Numbered from the stretch's first letter, positions 7,779 through 18,247 are shown. The stretch: DNA of 45,548 nt from Candidatus Dojkabacteria bacterium (GCA_027036675.1 JALWDW010000013.1:1-45548), one strand, 5' to 3'. Notes: a model not told the origin generated them from the letters alone. A program made the numbers and translations.

Positions 7779-9533
7779 ATGAAATTCGGGGATCGTTTGC
7801 AAAGATTAAGAAAATTCCTTCACGGTATCACCGTGTTTGTACTGATGGTATTGATTTCCGCTCTTATCGTCTTGTATGCCAGAGGCTATCGTTTCAATAC
7901 CGATTCCGGCGATATCGAAGTTACCGGAGTGCTTTATGTGGAAACATCCCCTTCCAAAGCGCAAGTGGTACTGGATGGTACCACGTACGGCAAGACTCCC
8001 GAGAAAAGGTCTTCACTGTCCGCAGGTGAACACCAATTGGAACTTTTGAAGGAAGGTATGACACCGATCCGCCTGTCCGTACCAATACACAAAGGGATGT
8101 CCACGAGTCTGCGACTACAGATGTACAGCGACGACCCAAAGCGGGAAAAACTGTTGACATTACCGCAACGGGGTAACGTGCAAGCCTTGATGGATTACGG
8201 TAGTAAACGGTTTTTCTATATGTCCGAAACGGAGATTAAACCAAAGGCGGCACCGCAAGACGGCCAGGAGAAACAAGACGATCCGGGTCGAGATATGCGT
8301 ATCGGTCAAATCGATATCTCTTCATACAATTTGAAGCCCGGTTTTTGGGATACTGAAGATAATCCGAAAAAATTGATTTCCATTTACTATGAAAAAGTCG
8401 ACAATCCGGCAACCCAACTCGATAAGCCTCGATTTGCGGACACCGGGAAACATCATCGCAATTTACTGATCTTGCACATCACTACCACACGTTGGAGCAC
8501 GAAGAAAGACGAATTGGCCGTCCTAAACCCGACCGCAGAGCCCTCTCAACCTCGAGATGAATATATCGCCATCCCCACCGACGGGAAGCATATCACTCCG
8601 GTCCGTTTACCCATCACTCATACCGAGCATCCAATCAAATTGCGTATGACCGCCGACAACAACTATATTTACTATTTCACCGTCAAGGATCAAAACAAAA
8701 CCGATACCACAGATACGGCCGACTCACAGACCGCGGAGAAAACAGACACCGAACAGTTTGTATCGGTGAAATTATTAACTCTTGTCTATATAAATGTCCA
8801 CGATCTGTCCTCGCACACCGAGATCCCCATTACCACCATCAAAGCGGATGATGAAGCGCTAAATCGGGCGCTTGCCGACGGGGAGGAGATCATACCTTCC
8901 GAGCTGATCGCCGGTACCAAATCAACTGTCGTCTTCAGCCTGCCCTACTCACCCGAAGCCAAGATTTTGTCCGTGAATCTGAGCAACGAGGATATTATCG
9001 AATTGGAAACCGGATTGCGGGATAAGCCGACTCAACTGCGATTTTACGACAATGATTTGTTGGTGAACACCGATACCTATCTGTATCGTTATAAGACCGG
9101 GCAAAAAGAATTGGTCATGCTTGATACATCGTGTGATATTTGCCACGGTTTGTCTATCCTTCTGCCTCTGGGCGACGATATTCTTTTGGACAACGAACAG
9201 GGCGTGTTTATTTATCGCACCAAGGTCCCGAGAGGCGAACACCTGCATCGGGAAGGGATAGAAGCATTGCCGTACATTAGCGAGGTATTGCATGGCGTGG
9301 AGTATTTAGATGTTGATAATTTCAGTATCGACGGAGATGACAATATCTTGATGGTTGATGATAATTCAGTTTTTGCCGGAAATCTGGGCTTCCCGGTGTT
9401 TTACCCGGTTTACCACGGCTCACCGGATATCACGATATCGCCGTTGTTGGTGGATATCCATGCCGGCGAGATTTATGTGCTCGCTCAGGATAAATCGGGC
9501 GGGTTGGAGGTGGATCTGATTTCGTTGAGGTAA
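7779..9533 (+). CDS. Membrane-anchored PEGA-domain protein
   Basis: 584 residues. An N-terminal TM helix (about 14-34) is followed by a PEGA domain (about 46-112: VETSPSKAQVVLDGTTYGKTP, then GEHQLELLKEG), a small beta domain common in surface and S-layer-associated proteins. The remaining about 470 residues are rich in beta strands with recurring short Asp/Gly/Tyr-containing units, compatible with a propeller-like fold, but I cannot name a family. One stretch (DKNKTDTTDTADSQTAEKTD-like, near the middle) is low-complexity. The protein should face outward. Start chosen at ATG 7779 by promoter spacing; TTG at 7764 is the alternative. It ends 12 bp before a convergent tRNA gene. Function unknown. 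Confidence 0.75.
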   Translation: MKFGDRLQRLRKFLHGITVFVLMVLISALIVLYARGYRFNTDSGDIEVTGVLYVETSPSKAQVVLDGTTYGKTPEKRSSLSAGEHQLELLKEGMTPIRLSVPIHKGMSTSLRLQMYSDDPKREKLLTLPQRGNVQALMDYGSKRFFYMSETEIKPKAAPQDGQEKQDDPGRDMRIGQIDISSYNLKPGFWDTEDNPKKLISIYYEKVDNPATQLDKPRFADTGKHHRNLLILHITTTRWSTKKDELAVLNPTAEPSQPRDEYIAIPTDGKHITPVRLPITHTEHPIKLRMTADNNYIYYFTVKDQNKTDTTDTADSQTAEKTDTEQFVSVKLLTLVYINVHDLSSHTEIPITTIKADDEALNRALADGEEIIPSELIAGTKSTVVFSLPYSPEAKILSVNLSNEDIIELETGLRDKPTQLRFYDNDLLVNTDTYLYRYKTGQKELVMLDTSCDICHGLSILLPLGDDILLDNEQGVFIYRTKVPRGEHLHREGIEALPYISEVLHGVEYLDVDNFSIDGDDNILMVDDNSVFAGNLGFPVFYPVYHGSPDITISPLLVDIHAGEIYVLAQDKSGGLEVDLISLR

Positions 9534-9545
9534 ACGAACGATATT

Positions 9546-9618
9546 CGCATCCGGCGGGAGTCGAACCCACAACCTACGCGTTAGGAGTGCGTTGCTCTTC
9601 CAGTTGAGCTACGGATGC
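9546..9618 (-). tRNA. tRNA-Arg (anticodon CCU)
   Basis: Cloverleaf folds on the minus strand: acceptor GCATCCG/CGGATGC, D-arm GCTC...GAGC, anticodon loop CTCCTAA (anticodon CCU, codon AGG), variable AGGTT, T-arm GTGGG-TTCGACT-CCCGC, discriminator G. The anticodon stem has an A-C mismatch next to the loop. CCA is not encoded. Confidence 0.93.
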
Positions 9619-9988
9619 ATGGTCGGGGGTATTTTCTCATATTTTTTTGGGGATCGCCACCCTTGACACGCTTTGGATTTCGGGTTAAAGGTCAAGATAG
9701 TCAAGCATTTGAACTTTTTTGGAACGATGGGAAGGAAACACATGGAACGGATACCGTACTTGTCGTCGCTAAGACCGTGACGAGACACCAAGACGCAATT
9801 GAAAAATACATACTTGCTAACCATAGCTTCGGCACGCCATGTATTGAAGTCGTCCCATTGTCCGCTGACCATTGCTAGTATATTAGTTGTTGCAATACAG
9901 CCGATACTCTATCGACCAGACGAACTGCCGGTCATGTTGTACGAAGTAAAGTCCGTCCGCAATAAATCCGAACGTAACGGTACTACCC
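9619..9988. other. Gap between tRNA-Arg(CCU) and the TrmB-type gene
   Basis: 370 bp. A perfect TTGACA at 9663 has only a poor -10 (TAAAGG) downstream. A 72-codon frame from TTG 9663 to 9878 has fairly protein-like composition but no RBS and no recognisable motif; I do not call it a gene. No strong inverted repeat seen. Confidence 0.35.
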
Positions 9989-10774
9989 TTACAACGTGGC
10001 ATCCCGCCCCATTCCCCACAGTAAATCAAATACCGCTTCTTCTTGTCGGGCTATCACTTTATTCTGCATTTCAACACCGTAGATATCGTTGTCTTGCCAT
10101 TGCAATACCGCGTAAACATCGTCGTAAATAAACGTTTCCGTGATTATATCCAATACATCCGTATCGATCGTGCGGATATGAAACCATGATTGCCCGGACA
10201 ATGGTATCGTGTATTTCTCATCTTCATTCACACTTCTCTTGCTCTCCAGATCCTCGGGATTGATCAACATGTAGTCCTCCCTTCCCCTCCTGATAATTTC
10301 ATCCCACCATTGAGCAAAAAACTTATATCCCACGACTTCCTTCAACGTCCGATAACCAAAGCTTTTGACAACTTTACCTCGTAAGGAGTTCCATAGCAAC
10401 TGCCTGCACTCGGATGCACCGTTATAAAACTTAACATTGCTCGGGCTGGCACTGTGACTACGCAACTTGCGCAGTTTTTCCTTGTTATCCTCAAACAACC
10501 TACGCAACCGATCAGCTTTTTGCAATCTCTCATCCACCAAACGTTCAAGTCCATCCAACGACAACGCCGTGTACACGGTGGTAGTATTTTTGACCCCCTT
10601 GGCAACCAGACCCTTCCTCATCATATCATCCAAAACCCTGTACAGAGTGGTCCTGTTAATTCCTGTATCACGGGCCAACGCCAATACTGTCATTTCACCT
10701 CTTTGCAAAAGGCTATCCAAGACACTTATTTCCGGTTTGTCCAATTCCAGAGCTTGCAATAAATCTGCAACCAT
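9989..10774 (-). CDS. TrmB-family transcriptional regulator
   Basis: 261 residues from the ATG at 10774. The N-terminal winged helix-turn-helix (about 12-65; ISVLDSLLQRGEMTVLALAR, then TGINRTTLYRVLDDMMRKGL) is typical of TrmB regulators, which are usual in archaea and common in CPR genomes. A coiled-coil linker (about 75-102) leads to a C-terminal phospholipase-D-like sensor domain (KFYNGASECRQLLWNSLRGKV onward), as in TrmB effector domains that bind sugars. The frame extends to an ATG at 10822, but an extended -10 lies between, so the downstream ATG is preferred. Divergent from the methyltransferase gene, which it may control (inference). Ligand unknown. Confidence 0.85.
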   Translation of the reverse strand: MVADLLQALELDKPEISVLDSLLQRGEMTVLALARDTGINRTTLYRVLDDMMRKGLVAKGVKNTTTVYTALSLDGLERLVDERLQKADRLRRLFEDNKEKLRKLRSHSASPSNVKFYNGASECRQLLWNSLRGKVVKSFGYRTLKEVVGYKFFAQWWDEIIRRGREDYMLINPEDLESKRSVNEDEKYTIPLSGQSWFHIRTIDTDVLDIITETFIYDDVYAVLQWQDNDIYGVEMQNKVIARQEEAVFDLLWGMGRDATL

Positions 10775-10780
10775 TTCTCG

Positions 10781-10809
10781 ATGATAGCACTTGTTCACAA
10801 TCTGAACAA
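10781..10809 (-). promoter_or_regulatory. Promoter of the TrmB-type gene
   Basis: Minus strand: TTGTTC (10809-10804), 17 bp, TATCAT (10786-10781) preceded by TGC (10789-10787). The box ends 6 nt before the ATG at 10774, predicting a leaderless transcript and excluding the ATG at 10822. Confidence 0.6.
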
Positions 10810-10877
10810 CTATTTTACACATTACGCTGGACGGAATAATATTCGCTATAAGGTAAACCCATTATTGATGGCAAGTC

Positions 10878-11726
10878 ATGAATATTGATAAACAGACACA
10901 ATTTAATGTAGTGAACCTTTTTAATGATGATCCATACCTTCAGATATATTCCAATCGTACCGCATATACTGCGCAGTTCCGCTCTGAACTTATCTCAATG
11001 CATCAGAATTTGCTAAGAAACCACGTCTTCGTGGAAAATAATATCCATATGAAACGGTATCTAAAAAAATATCCCGATTCCATCATCATCGAAATAGGTG
11101 CCGGGAGCGGCCGTGCATTCGGTGAACTTCAAAAACTGGTACTGAAAGAAAGTTTACACTACAAAGCCTATTACGGGATCGAAATCGAATATGCCATATA
11201 TAAGAATCTAAAAAAATTCCTGTCCATACACAATAATGCCTACGCGATTCATGCAGATGCTTCGGATCTAATTTCTCTTGCCGAACAACTTCACATCACC
11301 AAGATTACACGTGATCATCATGTTCTGGTTGTCCTTATGCAAAACACCTTGGGGACGATTAAGGGCAAGGGGGACTTTATGGATATCCTACGGCAAATCC
11401 ATACATTGCAACAGATATTGCCAACAAAGCACACGCATGCATTGCTTTCGTTGTACAATAAATTACCGGATTCCATGACACAACGCCGTGTATTGGCTGT
11501 GCTGGAGATACTATCATCACTTTGTGTGACGGATGTCAATATCGATGATAAGTTCGGCGTCGATTGTGTGCGTATTCTTCGTTACCTATTGCAAAATCAT
11601 ACGCTTTTACCGAGTTACTTCGTGACACAATCATACAATGGGTGGGAACCGGATATAGGTTTGTTGCTTGATGGGTATCTTCTATGTTTCGTCTACGACA
11701 TACAAATCACGTTGGTGGGAAGCTGA
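10878..11726 (+). CDS. Class I SAM-dependent methyltransferase-like protein
   Basis: 282 residues, soluble. Motif I of Rossmann methyltransferases is clear (SIIIEIGAGSGRAFGEL, about 68-84). The acidic end of strand 2 follows (YYGIEIEYAIYKNLKKF, about 100-116), then a motif II-like region HADASDLISLAEQL and a strand-4 segment VLVVLMQNTLGTIKGKG. The remainder does not point to a substrate; it could act on a small molecule, lipid or peptide. Divergent from the TrmB-type regulator. A TATAAG at 10847 could be its -10, giving a leader of about 20 nt without Shine-Dalgarno; the ATG at 10878 is the first in frame. Confidence 0.75.
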   Translation: MNIDKQTQFNVVNLFNDDPYLQIYSNRTAYTAQFRSELISMHQNLLRNHVFVENNIHMKRYLKKYPDSIIIEIGAGSGRAFGELQKLVLKESLHYKAYYGIEIEYAIYKNLKKFLSIHNNAYAIHADASDLISLAEQLHITKITRDHHVLVVLMQNTLGTIKGKGDFMDILRQIHTLQQILPTKHTHALLSLYNKLPDSMTQRRVLAVLEILSSLCVTDVNIDDKFGVDCVRILRYLLQNHTLLPSYFVTQSYNGWEPDIGLLLDGYLLCFVYDIQITLVGS

Positions 11727-11821
11727 GGCGCCGCAGTTTATCTCCACCAGCCTAAACCTACCGATTGAATTGCTAACGAAAAAACCTAGTTTTACTGTGG
11801 CTACGTTTGGGGAGTAGAGAA

Positions 11822-11915
11822 GCCTGTCTTCTTACCCAACCTTCGGGCGCGCCTTTACGTGAAAACCCTCAATAAACCAGACCCAAGCCTATCGTTTCCA
11901 GGTAAGAAGACAGGC
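11822..11915. repeat. 15-bp perfect inverted repeat with 64-nt spacer
   Basis: GCCTGTCTTCTTACC (11822-11836) and its exact reverse complement (11901-11915). The spacer contains the palindrome GGCGCGCC (11846-11853). The arms could form a long stem in RNA or mark the ends of a small element. No T-run follows, so it is not a standard terminator. Confidence 0.7.
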
Positions 11916-12564
11916 GGGGGCCGGGTGCAACAAAAGGTCGGGGTAATGGCATTTGTGGGTACACCGACAAAACGAACCCCATGACTTCGGCGTTTGTATG
12001 ACAGTGTGTAAACATCACAAAGACAATGAATACCGCAAAGTTCGCAAAACCGGGACAATCTCTTGCTGTCATTGCATTTCTTGAGTACCCTAGATACGCC
12101 TAACCGGATATTCCTATGACGACACTATCCGCGCACCACTACCGTACGCAACGACGTCTGCCCGTACTCGACGGGGGCATTTCCTTACACACATATAACG
12201 CTGAAGTCTATCAAAGCCTTGACACAACTGTTTCCACACAATTTCATAATCTCACTACTGAGGGAACTTTCACCCCCTACCCCACCTTGGCCGATGACTC
12301 CAACGAAATCGCACAACCGCCCTACGTGTTGTAGTTCAAAAAAGCCCGGAACAGAAGGAAAGGCGGTTTCGCCATAACGTACATTGCTGGGCTCACCAGC
12401 TTCGCCGATTCCTGAAATAATTGTGAAATAAAAGCTACAGGCTCTGTAAAAGACCTATCACCTCGCCACCCACCACACAGACTACTAGACCGACACCAAC
12501 CTGTAGTACCTACCCCGCGCCCGAAGGATGCTACCAAAGCCCGGGGTCGCCCCACACCCCCATA

Positions 12565-12573
12565 TGATACAAT
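12565..12573 (+). promoter_or_regulatory. uvrA extended -10 promoter
   Basis: TGA-TACAAT ends 6 nt before the ATG at 12580. No Shine-Dalgarno, so the uvrA mRNA is predicted leaderless. Confidence 0.6.
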
Positions 12574-12579
12574 CACACC

Positions 12580-15500
12580 ATGCCCTCCACCAAAACAAAA
12601 ACCAAAACCCCGCAGTACATCGAAATCAAAAACGCCAACGTCCACAACCTCCGAAACTTCTCCGTCAAGATCCCCAAAAATAAGCTCGTCGTCATCACCG
12701 GCGTATCCGGATCCGGCAAATCATCCCTCGCCTTCGACACCATCTACGCCGAAGGACAACGCCGATACGTAGAATCCCTCTCCTCTTACGCACGCCAATT
12801 CCTCGGCATCATGACCAAACCCGATGTCGAAAGCATCACCGGTCTCTCCCCCGCCATATCGATCGACCAAAAAACCACCAGCACCAACCCACGCTCTACA
12901 GTCGGTACGATCACTGAAATCAACGATTATCTACGATTGCTATACGCCCATGTCGGCCAAACACATTGCCCCAAATGCCATCGCCCAGTCAAAGCGCAGA
13001 CGATCCACGAAATTGTGGACAATATACAAACAATCATAGACGTCAAAATCTCGGGCCGGCAAGACAAACAAACGGACCGCAAACCTACAAACATCAAAAT
13101 ACAAATACTGGCACCGATCGTACAAGGGAAAAAAGGCACCTATGAAAAATTATTCCAACAATACCTCGCAAAAGGATTCGCCCGCATCCGCATCGATGGA
13201 CAAGATAAGCGACTTGATGATTGGGAAAATTTCAAATTGGAGAAATATAAGAAACATACGATTTCGTTGATAATAGACAGATTTAAACTCACCTTAGCAG
13301 ACACCTTCGACTCTGCTAAGCAGCCGTGGAAATCGCCGGGCGATAACGAAAACGCGTCCACCCAAAACGCAACGCAAGGACGAGCTCGTAATCAAGAGAC
13401 CGACAAAACAGATACCGCGGAAAACCCAAACACCACAAACACAGACAATGACGCTACTGACAACACATCAATATCCGTTCGTACCAAACGCTTCATCGAC
13501 GCCGTTGAATTGGCGACATCATTGACCGACGGCGAAGTGATGATCGATATTGATGGAACCACGCACTTTTTTTCCGAACACAACACTTGTACATATTGCA
13601 ACCTGTCATTTCCCAAGCTCGAACCAGCATCGTTCTCATTTAATTCACCAAAAGGTGCATGCCAGACATGCCACGGATTGGGTTATCTCAAGGAAGTCGA
13701 CATCGCCACCACTTATAATCCGCGGCTGACTATCAGCGAGGGCGGGATATTTTTTTGGAACAACCGCACAACCAAAGATACCTGGACCCGCCGAGTACTG
13801 GAGGCCGTAGGACGTGAACACGGTTTTGACCTGAAAACCCCGATCGGGCAGTATTCACAAACACATTTTGACCTAATATTCCACGGCAAAGGGGCGAAGC
13901 CGAAATACCGGATCGAATACATCAACCGCCAAGGGCTCAAAAGGTCGTACGATGCGCATTTTGAGGGACTGATCCCCGAGATGACCAGACGATATTACGA
14001 GACCACTTCAGAATTTCAGAAAAAAGATCTCGAAAAGTATTTTCGTTCAAGCGAATGTTCCAAATGCCACGGTAAACGTTTGAACCCGTACTCCTTGGCC
14101 GTCACGCTGGAAAACGACACTGGCGACACGGCAAATATCACACAATTGGGAGACCGACCACTCCATCAAGTCATACAATTCCTACAAAACTTACGACTTG
14201 ACAAGACAAAATCCGCGATCGCCCACCCTATCATCAAAGAAATACTCTCCAGACTCTCATTTATACAAGCAGTCGGGCTGGATTACCTCACCCTCAATCG
14301 CAGAGCAAATACTCTATCTGGCGGGGAAGCCCAACGAGTCCGACTAGCCTCGCAGATCGGTACCGGACTGACTGGAGTCCTGTACGTACTCGACGAACCT
14401 TCGATCGGACTGCACGCAAGAGATGTCGACAAATTATTGAGTACATTACGTGAATTACGAGACAATGGCAATACTGTAATCGTAGTGGAGCACGACCTGG
14501 AAACCATGCAAAACGCAGACCACATCATCGACATAGGCCCGTACGCTGGAGTACACGGAGGAAAACTCGTAGCGCAAGGATCTTTTGACGAGGTTAGCAT
14601 GCTGAATACATTGACTGCTAAGTACTTACGAAAAGAGCTACGGGTTGGTGATAGCTTGACAGTGGTAGCGCCTGCGACAATAGCAACAGGTCGACAATTA
14701 AAAATTGATGAAAATTTAACCTCAAGTCCAAACACAAAGCCCTCCAATCAAATAACCAAACAGCTGGATAGTATCAACACCGGTACGACCCAAAAACTCA
14801 CGCTCCACGGGGTCAGCACCCACAACCTCAAGGATATCGATGTTTCCATACCGCTCGGCAAATTCGTCTGTGTGACGGGTGTTTCCGGCTCCGGCAAATC
14901 ATCCCTCATCAACGACACATTGTACCCGATACTGATGAACGAGAAAATGCGTTCACGCAAGCCCACCGGTGAGTACACAAGCATCGACGGACTGGAAAAC
15001 ATCGACAAAGTTATCGGCATAGACCAATCGCCGATCGGACGTACGCCACGCTCCAACCCGGTCACCTATATCGGAGCATTTACCTATATTCGCGAACTTT
15101 TTGCCGGAACGCAAGAGGCCAAAGCCAGAGGATACAAGCCGGGCCGATTTAGCTTCAACGTCAAAGGAGGTAGATGCGAGCATTGTCGAGGCGATGGACA
15201 GATAAAGGTCGAAATGCAGTTTTTGCCAGACGTCTATGTGCAATGCGAACAATGCAAAGGGCGGCGTTACAATGACACCGTATTGGATATCGACTTCAAA
15301 GGTGCGAATATCGCCGACGTATTGGAGATGACCGTCGAGGAAGCTGCCCAATTCTTTCAAGCTCACCCACCGATTGCCAGGAGATTGGAATTATTGCAAA
15401 GTGTCGGGCTGGGATACATCAAATTGGGTCAACCGGCCACCACCCTGTCCGGGGGTGAATCGCAACGCGTGAAGCTCGCCAAAGAACTTAGCAAGACCAT

Positions 15501-15777
15501 GCGCGGTCATACAGTATACATCCTGGATGAGCCGACCACGGGACTGCATTTCTATGACGTGGACAAACTTTTGTTGGTGCTCAAAAGGCTTGTGGCGCGG
15601 AACAATACGGTGATCGTCATCGAACACAATCTGGATATCATACGGCATGCGGATTGGATCATCGACCTCGGGCCGGAGGGTGGCGAAGCGGGCGGGCAGA
15701 TTGTGGCCGAAGGGACCGTACAAGACGTGATGGCTACCAAGGGGAGTTATACGGGTGAATGGCTGGGGCGAGGGTAA
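12580..15777 (+). CDS. uvrA: UvrA, excision nuclease damage-sensing ATPase
   Basis: 1065 residues; with UvrB it scans DNA for lesions in nucleotide excision repair. Both ABC modules are intact: Walker [10 protein letters not shown] at 41-49 and again in [14 protein letters not shown]; signatures [14 protein letters not shown] and [14 protein letters not shown]; Walker [17 protein letters not shown] and [15 protein letters not shown]. Zinc-binding cysteine pairs are present: CPKC; CTYC...CQTC; CSKC; and CEHCRGDG...CEQC in module II. It is longer than the usual about 940 residues. A Asn/Thr/Asp-rich insert of about 55 residues (about 246-300) lies near the end of the UvrB-binding domain, between DRFKLTLAD and [10 protein letters not shown], and the linker between the modules is also extended. 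No uvrB or uvrC is adjacent. Confidence 0.97.
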   Translation: MPSTKTKTKTPQYIEIKNANVHNLRNFSVKIPKNKLVVITGVSGSGKSSLAFDTIYAEGQRRYVESLSSYARQFLGIMTKPDVESITGLSPAISIDQKTTSTNPRSTVGTITEINDYLRLLYAHVGQTHCPKCHRPVKAQTIHEIVDNIQTIIDVKISGRQDKQTDRKPTNIKIQILAPIVQGKKGTYEKLFQQYLAKGFARIRIDGQDKRLDDWENFKLEKYKKHTISLIIDRFKLTLADTFDSAKQPWKSPGDNENASTQNATQGRARNQETDKTDTAENPNTTNTDNDATDNTSISVRTKRFIDAVELATSLTDGEVMIDIDGTTHFFSEHNTCTYCNLSFPKLEPASFSFNSPKGACQTCHGLGYLKEVDIATTYNPRLTISEGGIFFWNNRTTKDTWTRRVLEAVGREHGFDLKTPIGQYSQTHFDLIFHGKGAKPKYRIEYINRQGLKRSYDAHFEGLIPEMTRRYYETTSEFQKKDLEKYFRSSECSKCHGKRLNPYSLAVTLENDTGDTANITQLGDRPLHQVIQFLQNLRLDKTKSAIAHPIIKEILSRLSFIQAVGLDYLTLNRRANTLSGGEAQRVRLASQIGTGLTGVLYVLDEPSIGLHARDVDKLLSTLRELRDNGNTVIVVEHDLETMQNADHIIDIGPYAGVHGGKLVAQGSFDEVSMLNTLTAKYLRKELRVGDSLTVVAPATIATGRQLKIDENLTSSPNTKPSNQITKQLDSINTGTTQKLTLHGVSTHNLKDIDVSIPLGKFVCVTGVSGSGKSSLINDTLYPILMNEKMRSRKPTGEYTSIDGLENIDKVIGIDQSPIGRTPRSNPVTYIGAFTYIRELFAGTQEAKARGYKPGRFSFNVKGGRCEHCRGDGQIKVEMQFLPDVYVQCEQCKGRRYNDTVLDIDFKGANIADVLEMTVEEAAQFFQAHPPIARRLELLQSVGLGYIKLGQPATTLSGGESQRVKLAKELSKTMRGHTVYILDEPTTGLHFYDVDKLLLVLKRLVARNNTVIVIEHNLDIIRHADWIIDLGPEGGEAGGQIVAEGTVQDVMATKGSYTGEWLGRG

Positions 15778-15909
15778 GGGGTCTGTGCCAGGGTGTATTA
15801 TTACGGTTTTGTCTTCTTTTGCATAGGTAACAACGCATATGCAATGGAACGCGCCCATATATTCTCTCGCCACCTCACACTGAGTGCAAAATAGCAAACA
15901 ACCACTCAC

Positions 15910-18150
15910 TCAGTTACTACGTTGAGATAACAGATCTGAGAAGTCACTAGTATCTGGTGGGGGTTGTTGCACAACCAGCGGGGTAACGACTTGTACGAGG
16001 GCATTTCTTGCAAGCTGGTAGGCTGCCGTAGTGTGCCACTTCCCTCTTCTAGGGAAAGCATCATCTAGGATACTATCCACTATACCTTCTATATCATCAC
16101 CTCGATCTATCACAACCATCTTTTCAGCATCTTGTAATTCTTCCCATTTATTGATAATCCCGTCGGTCAATTTATCAGGGCTCAATAAAGACATCGATTG
16201 GCCAACAATACTGTTGAGTGCATACAAACGGCTCTTGATTGCCTCGGTATCTTCATAGGCACTTATTATGTCCCAAAAGAATTTGCGGCCTTTTGCACCG
16301 AAAGGATCGGTGCGGTTGTCATTGTTGTAAATTGACGCAAGTTTTGATAATCCACCTTGCAAAGACTCTCCATCCCTCAACACACGTCCAATATCCGCAG
16401 CCACCATATTCACCCATGTCTGTCTTTGCTCAGGCTCCAGACCATCAAAAAGTCGTGGGATATATACTACACGCCTCACTCGGCCATCCTGTCCTATATA
16501 TAACACACTCTTTCCATCGGAGTTAGTGTGGGTAACCCTCTCATATGTATTATCCGCATTCTCGATAAATTTGTCGCCTATTGTGCCCAGCTTATTAATA
16601 GCACCATAAGCCTTAAGCTCTTCAGGATCAGCTCTAGTCAGAGAGGATGTCACTCGATTGACTAAACTTAGAAACATATTTACGTCTACAGGAACGCTTT
16701 TAATCTGTTTACGTATAACCCCACCACTGGTTTCCCACTCATCAAGATAAATGCCCAGCGTACCACCATGCTTCTCGGTAACAAATGTTCGTAACTCCAC
16801 CATAGCATCTCGCAACTTTTGAGACTGCTCGGAATCCTTAAATATATCTACGCCTTGATCGAGCAATTCAGCAAAACCCTCATCCCGAACCAAACTTGCC
16901 ATATCATTAACTTGTCTTTGTAAATGCATAACAGCGTCATCTAAATCGGCAAATCCGTAATCACCCAATAAGTCTTCTGAGAATTCCAAAGCCTTTACCG
17001 AGTCACGCATATCGTCAAGAGTCACGAGCAGCTCTACAACATTCTTAAATCGCTCAACATCGTCCAACAATTTACCTATTGTGGCATTGTCTGAACTCTC
17101 TTCAGCCGTACCTTCATACTCCGCAAGTGTAGATGCAAGTACACCGGACAATTCGTGTCGGTTAAATTTATACCCACTACCAAGCAAATCAACCTCTCGT
17201 GCCGTTTCTTGTAGGGCACGATCCAGAGTAGCCACGTCACGTCTGTAAGAGTTGCCGTGCCATACGACACGATCTGCATTGAATCCATTGAATGAATCAG
17301 CATCTTCGCCACTATATATCAAAACCCCATTATGCTTCGTCACGGGCAGCTGTTCTTTATCGTAAACTCCATACCTCAACAGCTCTTTGTAAAACGAACC
17401 TTCCTCGTCGATTTCTTTTCCATTCACCCCACCTCCTGTCATAGCAAAAGCTATATTATTTGCTTGCAACACGTCCGCCACCGACAACACTTCTTGCTCC
17501 ACTCCGTGTGATGCAAATTCGACCAACTGGCTCATCAAACGCGAATCCTGCGTTTGGTTGTATTGTATGATGAGCCCATCTATCAAAGCCCATATCGCTA
17601 CTGCTCGCCTAGGGCCTGCATCTATGTCATGATCTGTAAGTATGGAATCTAAAAACTGTGAAGTCCTTTGATCCCATGCTTGTAGTACTCCGGGAGGAAT
17701 ATAATCAAACGCACTAGCCAAATCATTTTGTTCGACAAACGGTTCATCAGGTGACACTTCAAATGTAATTCCTTCCTCGAAGTCTACTGATATCTGTCGA
17801 TCAAACGGCGAAGGACGCATCATGGCTGCCACTATACGATACCCCGCAAGCCTTCTTCTCTCTGAATCCACCACTATACGTCTTGTCGCTTCAGTCTCCG
17901 TCGGGTTGTTGACCGATAGCCCTACCCTTCGTATATCGCCATCATATTTGTCTGCTAGCGATTTTGCCAACTCCTGTGGCAACTCGACCCGCATCGGTAA
18001 CGCACCCCCGAAAAAGGTCGCCCCTCGTGACAACACCTCTTCTCGTTGTTGAGCTCGACGCTTCTTGTCGTCCACTCGTTCAAAATAGTCAAACAGCTCG
18101 TCGACCCCCGTTGAGTCACCTTGGTCGGGCGTTTCATTACCAACCCTCAT
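15910..18150 (-). CDS. Large unrecognised Cys-free protein, giant family member 3
   Basis: 746 residues from the ATG at 18150 (the frame runs to a TTG at 18165, inside the promoter). Hydrophilic and acidic, with no signal peptide, TM helix or cysteine. No known domain recognised. It shares motifs with the next two genes: SVADVLQANNIAFAM (about 223-237) against SVEDVLQAYNIGVAM in the 1303-residue protein (11 of 15 identical); a beta-hairpin-like KSVLYIGQDGRVRRVVYIP (about 547-565); and a C-terminal GDDIEGIVDSIL (about 684-695) followed by a helix. The N-terminus carries FDYFE (20-24), like FDSFQ and FDYFQ in the neighbour. Long helical stretches occur between. A Pro-rich tail ends the protein. 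Likely structural or a scaffold; function unknown. Confidence 0.8.
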   Translation of the reverse strand: MRVGNETPDQGDSTGVDELFDYFERVDDKKRRAQQREEVLSRGATFFGGALPMRVELPQELAKSLADKYDGDIRRVGLSVNNPTETEATRRIVVDSERRRLAGYRIVAAMMRPSPFDRQISVDFEEGITFEVSPDEPFVEQNDLASAFDYIPPGVLQAWDQRTSQFLDSILTDHDIDAGPRRAVAIWALIDGLIIQYNQTQDSRLMSQLVEFASHGVEQEVLSVADVLQANNIAFAMTGGGVNGKEIDEEGSFYKELLRYGVYDKEQLPVTKHNGVLIYSGEDADSFNGFNADRVVWHGNSYRRDVATLDRALQETAREVDLLGSGYKFNRHELSGVLASTLAEYEGTAEESSDNATIGKLLDDVERFKNVVELLVTLDDMRDSVKALEFSEDLLGDYGFADLDDAVMHLQRQVNDMASLVRDEGFAELLDQGVDIFKDSEQSQKLRDAMVELRTFVTEKHGGTLGIYLDEWETSGGVIRKQIKSVPVDVNMFLSLVNRVTSSLTRADPEELKAYGAINKLGTIGDKFIENADNTYERVTHTNSDGKSVLYIGQDGRVRRVVYIPRLFDGLEPEQRQTWVNMVAADIGRVLRDGESLQGGLSKLASIYNNDNRTDPFGAKGRKFFWDIISAYEDTEAIKSRLYALNSIVGQSMSLLSPDKLTDGIINKWEELQDAEKMVVIDRGDDIEGIVDSILDDAFPRRGKWHTTAAYQLARNALVQVVTPLVVQQPPPDTSDFSDLLSQRSN

Positions 18151-18156
18151 GAGTTT

Positions 18157-18162
18157 ATTATG
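18157..18162 (-). promoter_or_regulatory. -10 box of giant family gene 3
   Basis: CATAAT on the minus strand, ending 6 nt before the ATG at 18150. This is the same spacing as at uvrA, the TrmB-type gene and comEA. It supports ATG 18150 over TTG 18165. Confidence 0.5.
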
Positions 18163-18247
18163 CAATCAACTTAATTAATACGTTACACAACAGATACGGA
18201 CACTATCTACTCGTCATGACCACCGTATTACCATGCAACACTACATT

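Larger units (their letters stand above)
11727..12579. other. 853-bp gap without a supported gene
   Basis: Short frames here look random. Notable content: a small AAAAC-CTA-GTTTT hairpin (11781-11793), the 15-bp inverted repeat 11822/11901 (listed separately), the 12-mer AACAAAAGGTCG (11929-11940, also at 38710-38721), the inverted copy of the 5013 16-mer (12028-12043), and the uvrA promoter at the right end. A 72-codon frame (12116-12334) has no RBS or motif. Confidence 0.5.

Noticed and set aside
9615-9878. 87-codon frame (72 codons from TTG 9663) after tRNA-Arg(CCU)
   Set aside because: Its ATG lies inside the tRNA gene, there is no RBS or good promoter, and no motif is recognised; composition alone is not enough.
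11837-11900. CRISPR-like repeat-spacer unit
   Set aside because: Only one inverted pair, no direct repeats of regular spacing and no cas genes.
12116-12334. 72-codon frame between the methyltransferase gene and uvrA
   Set aside because: No RBS or promoter at the usual spacing and a random-looking translation.
15778-15909. Bidirectional terminator between uvrA and the 746-residue gene
   Set aside because: No GC-rich stem followed by a T-run on either strand.
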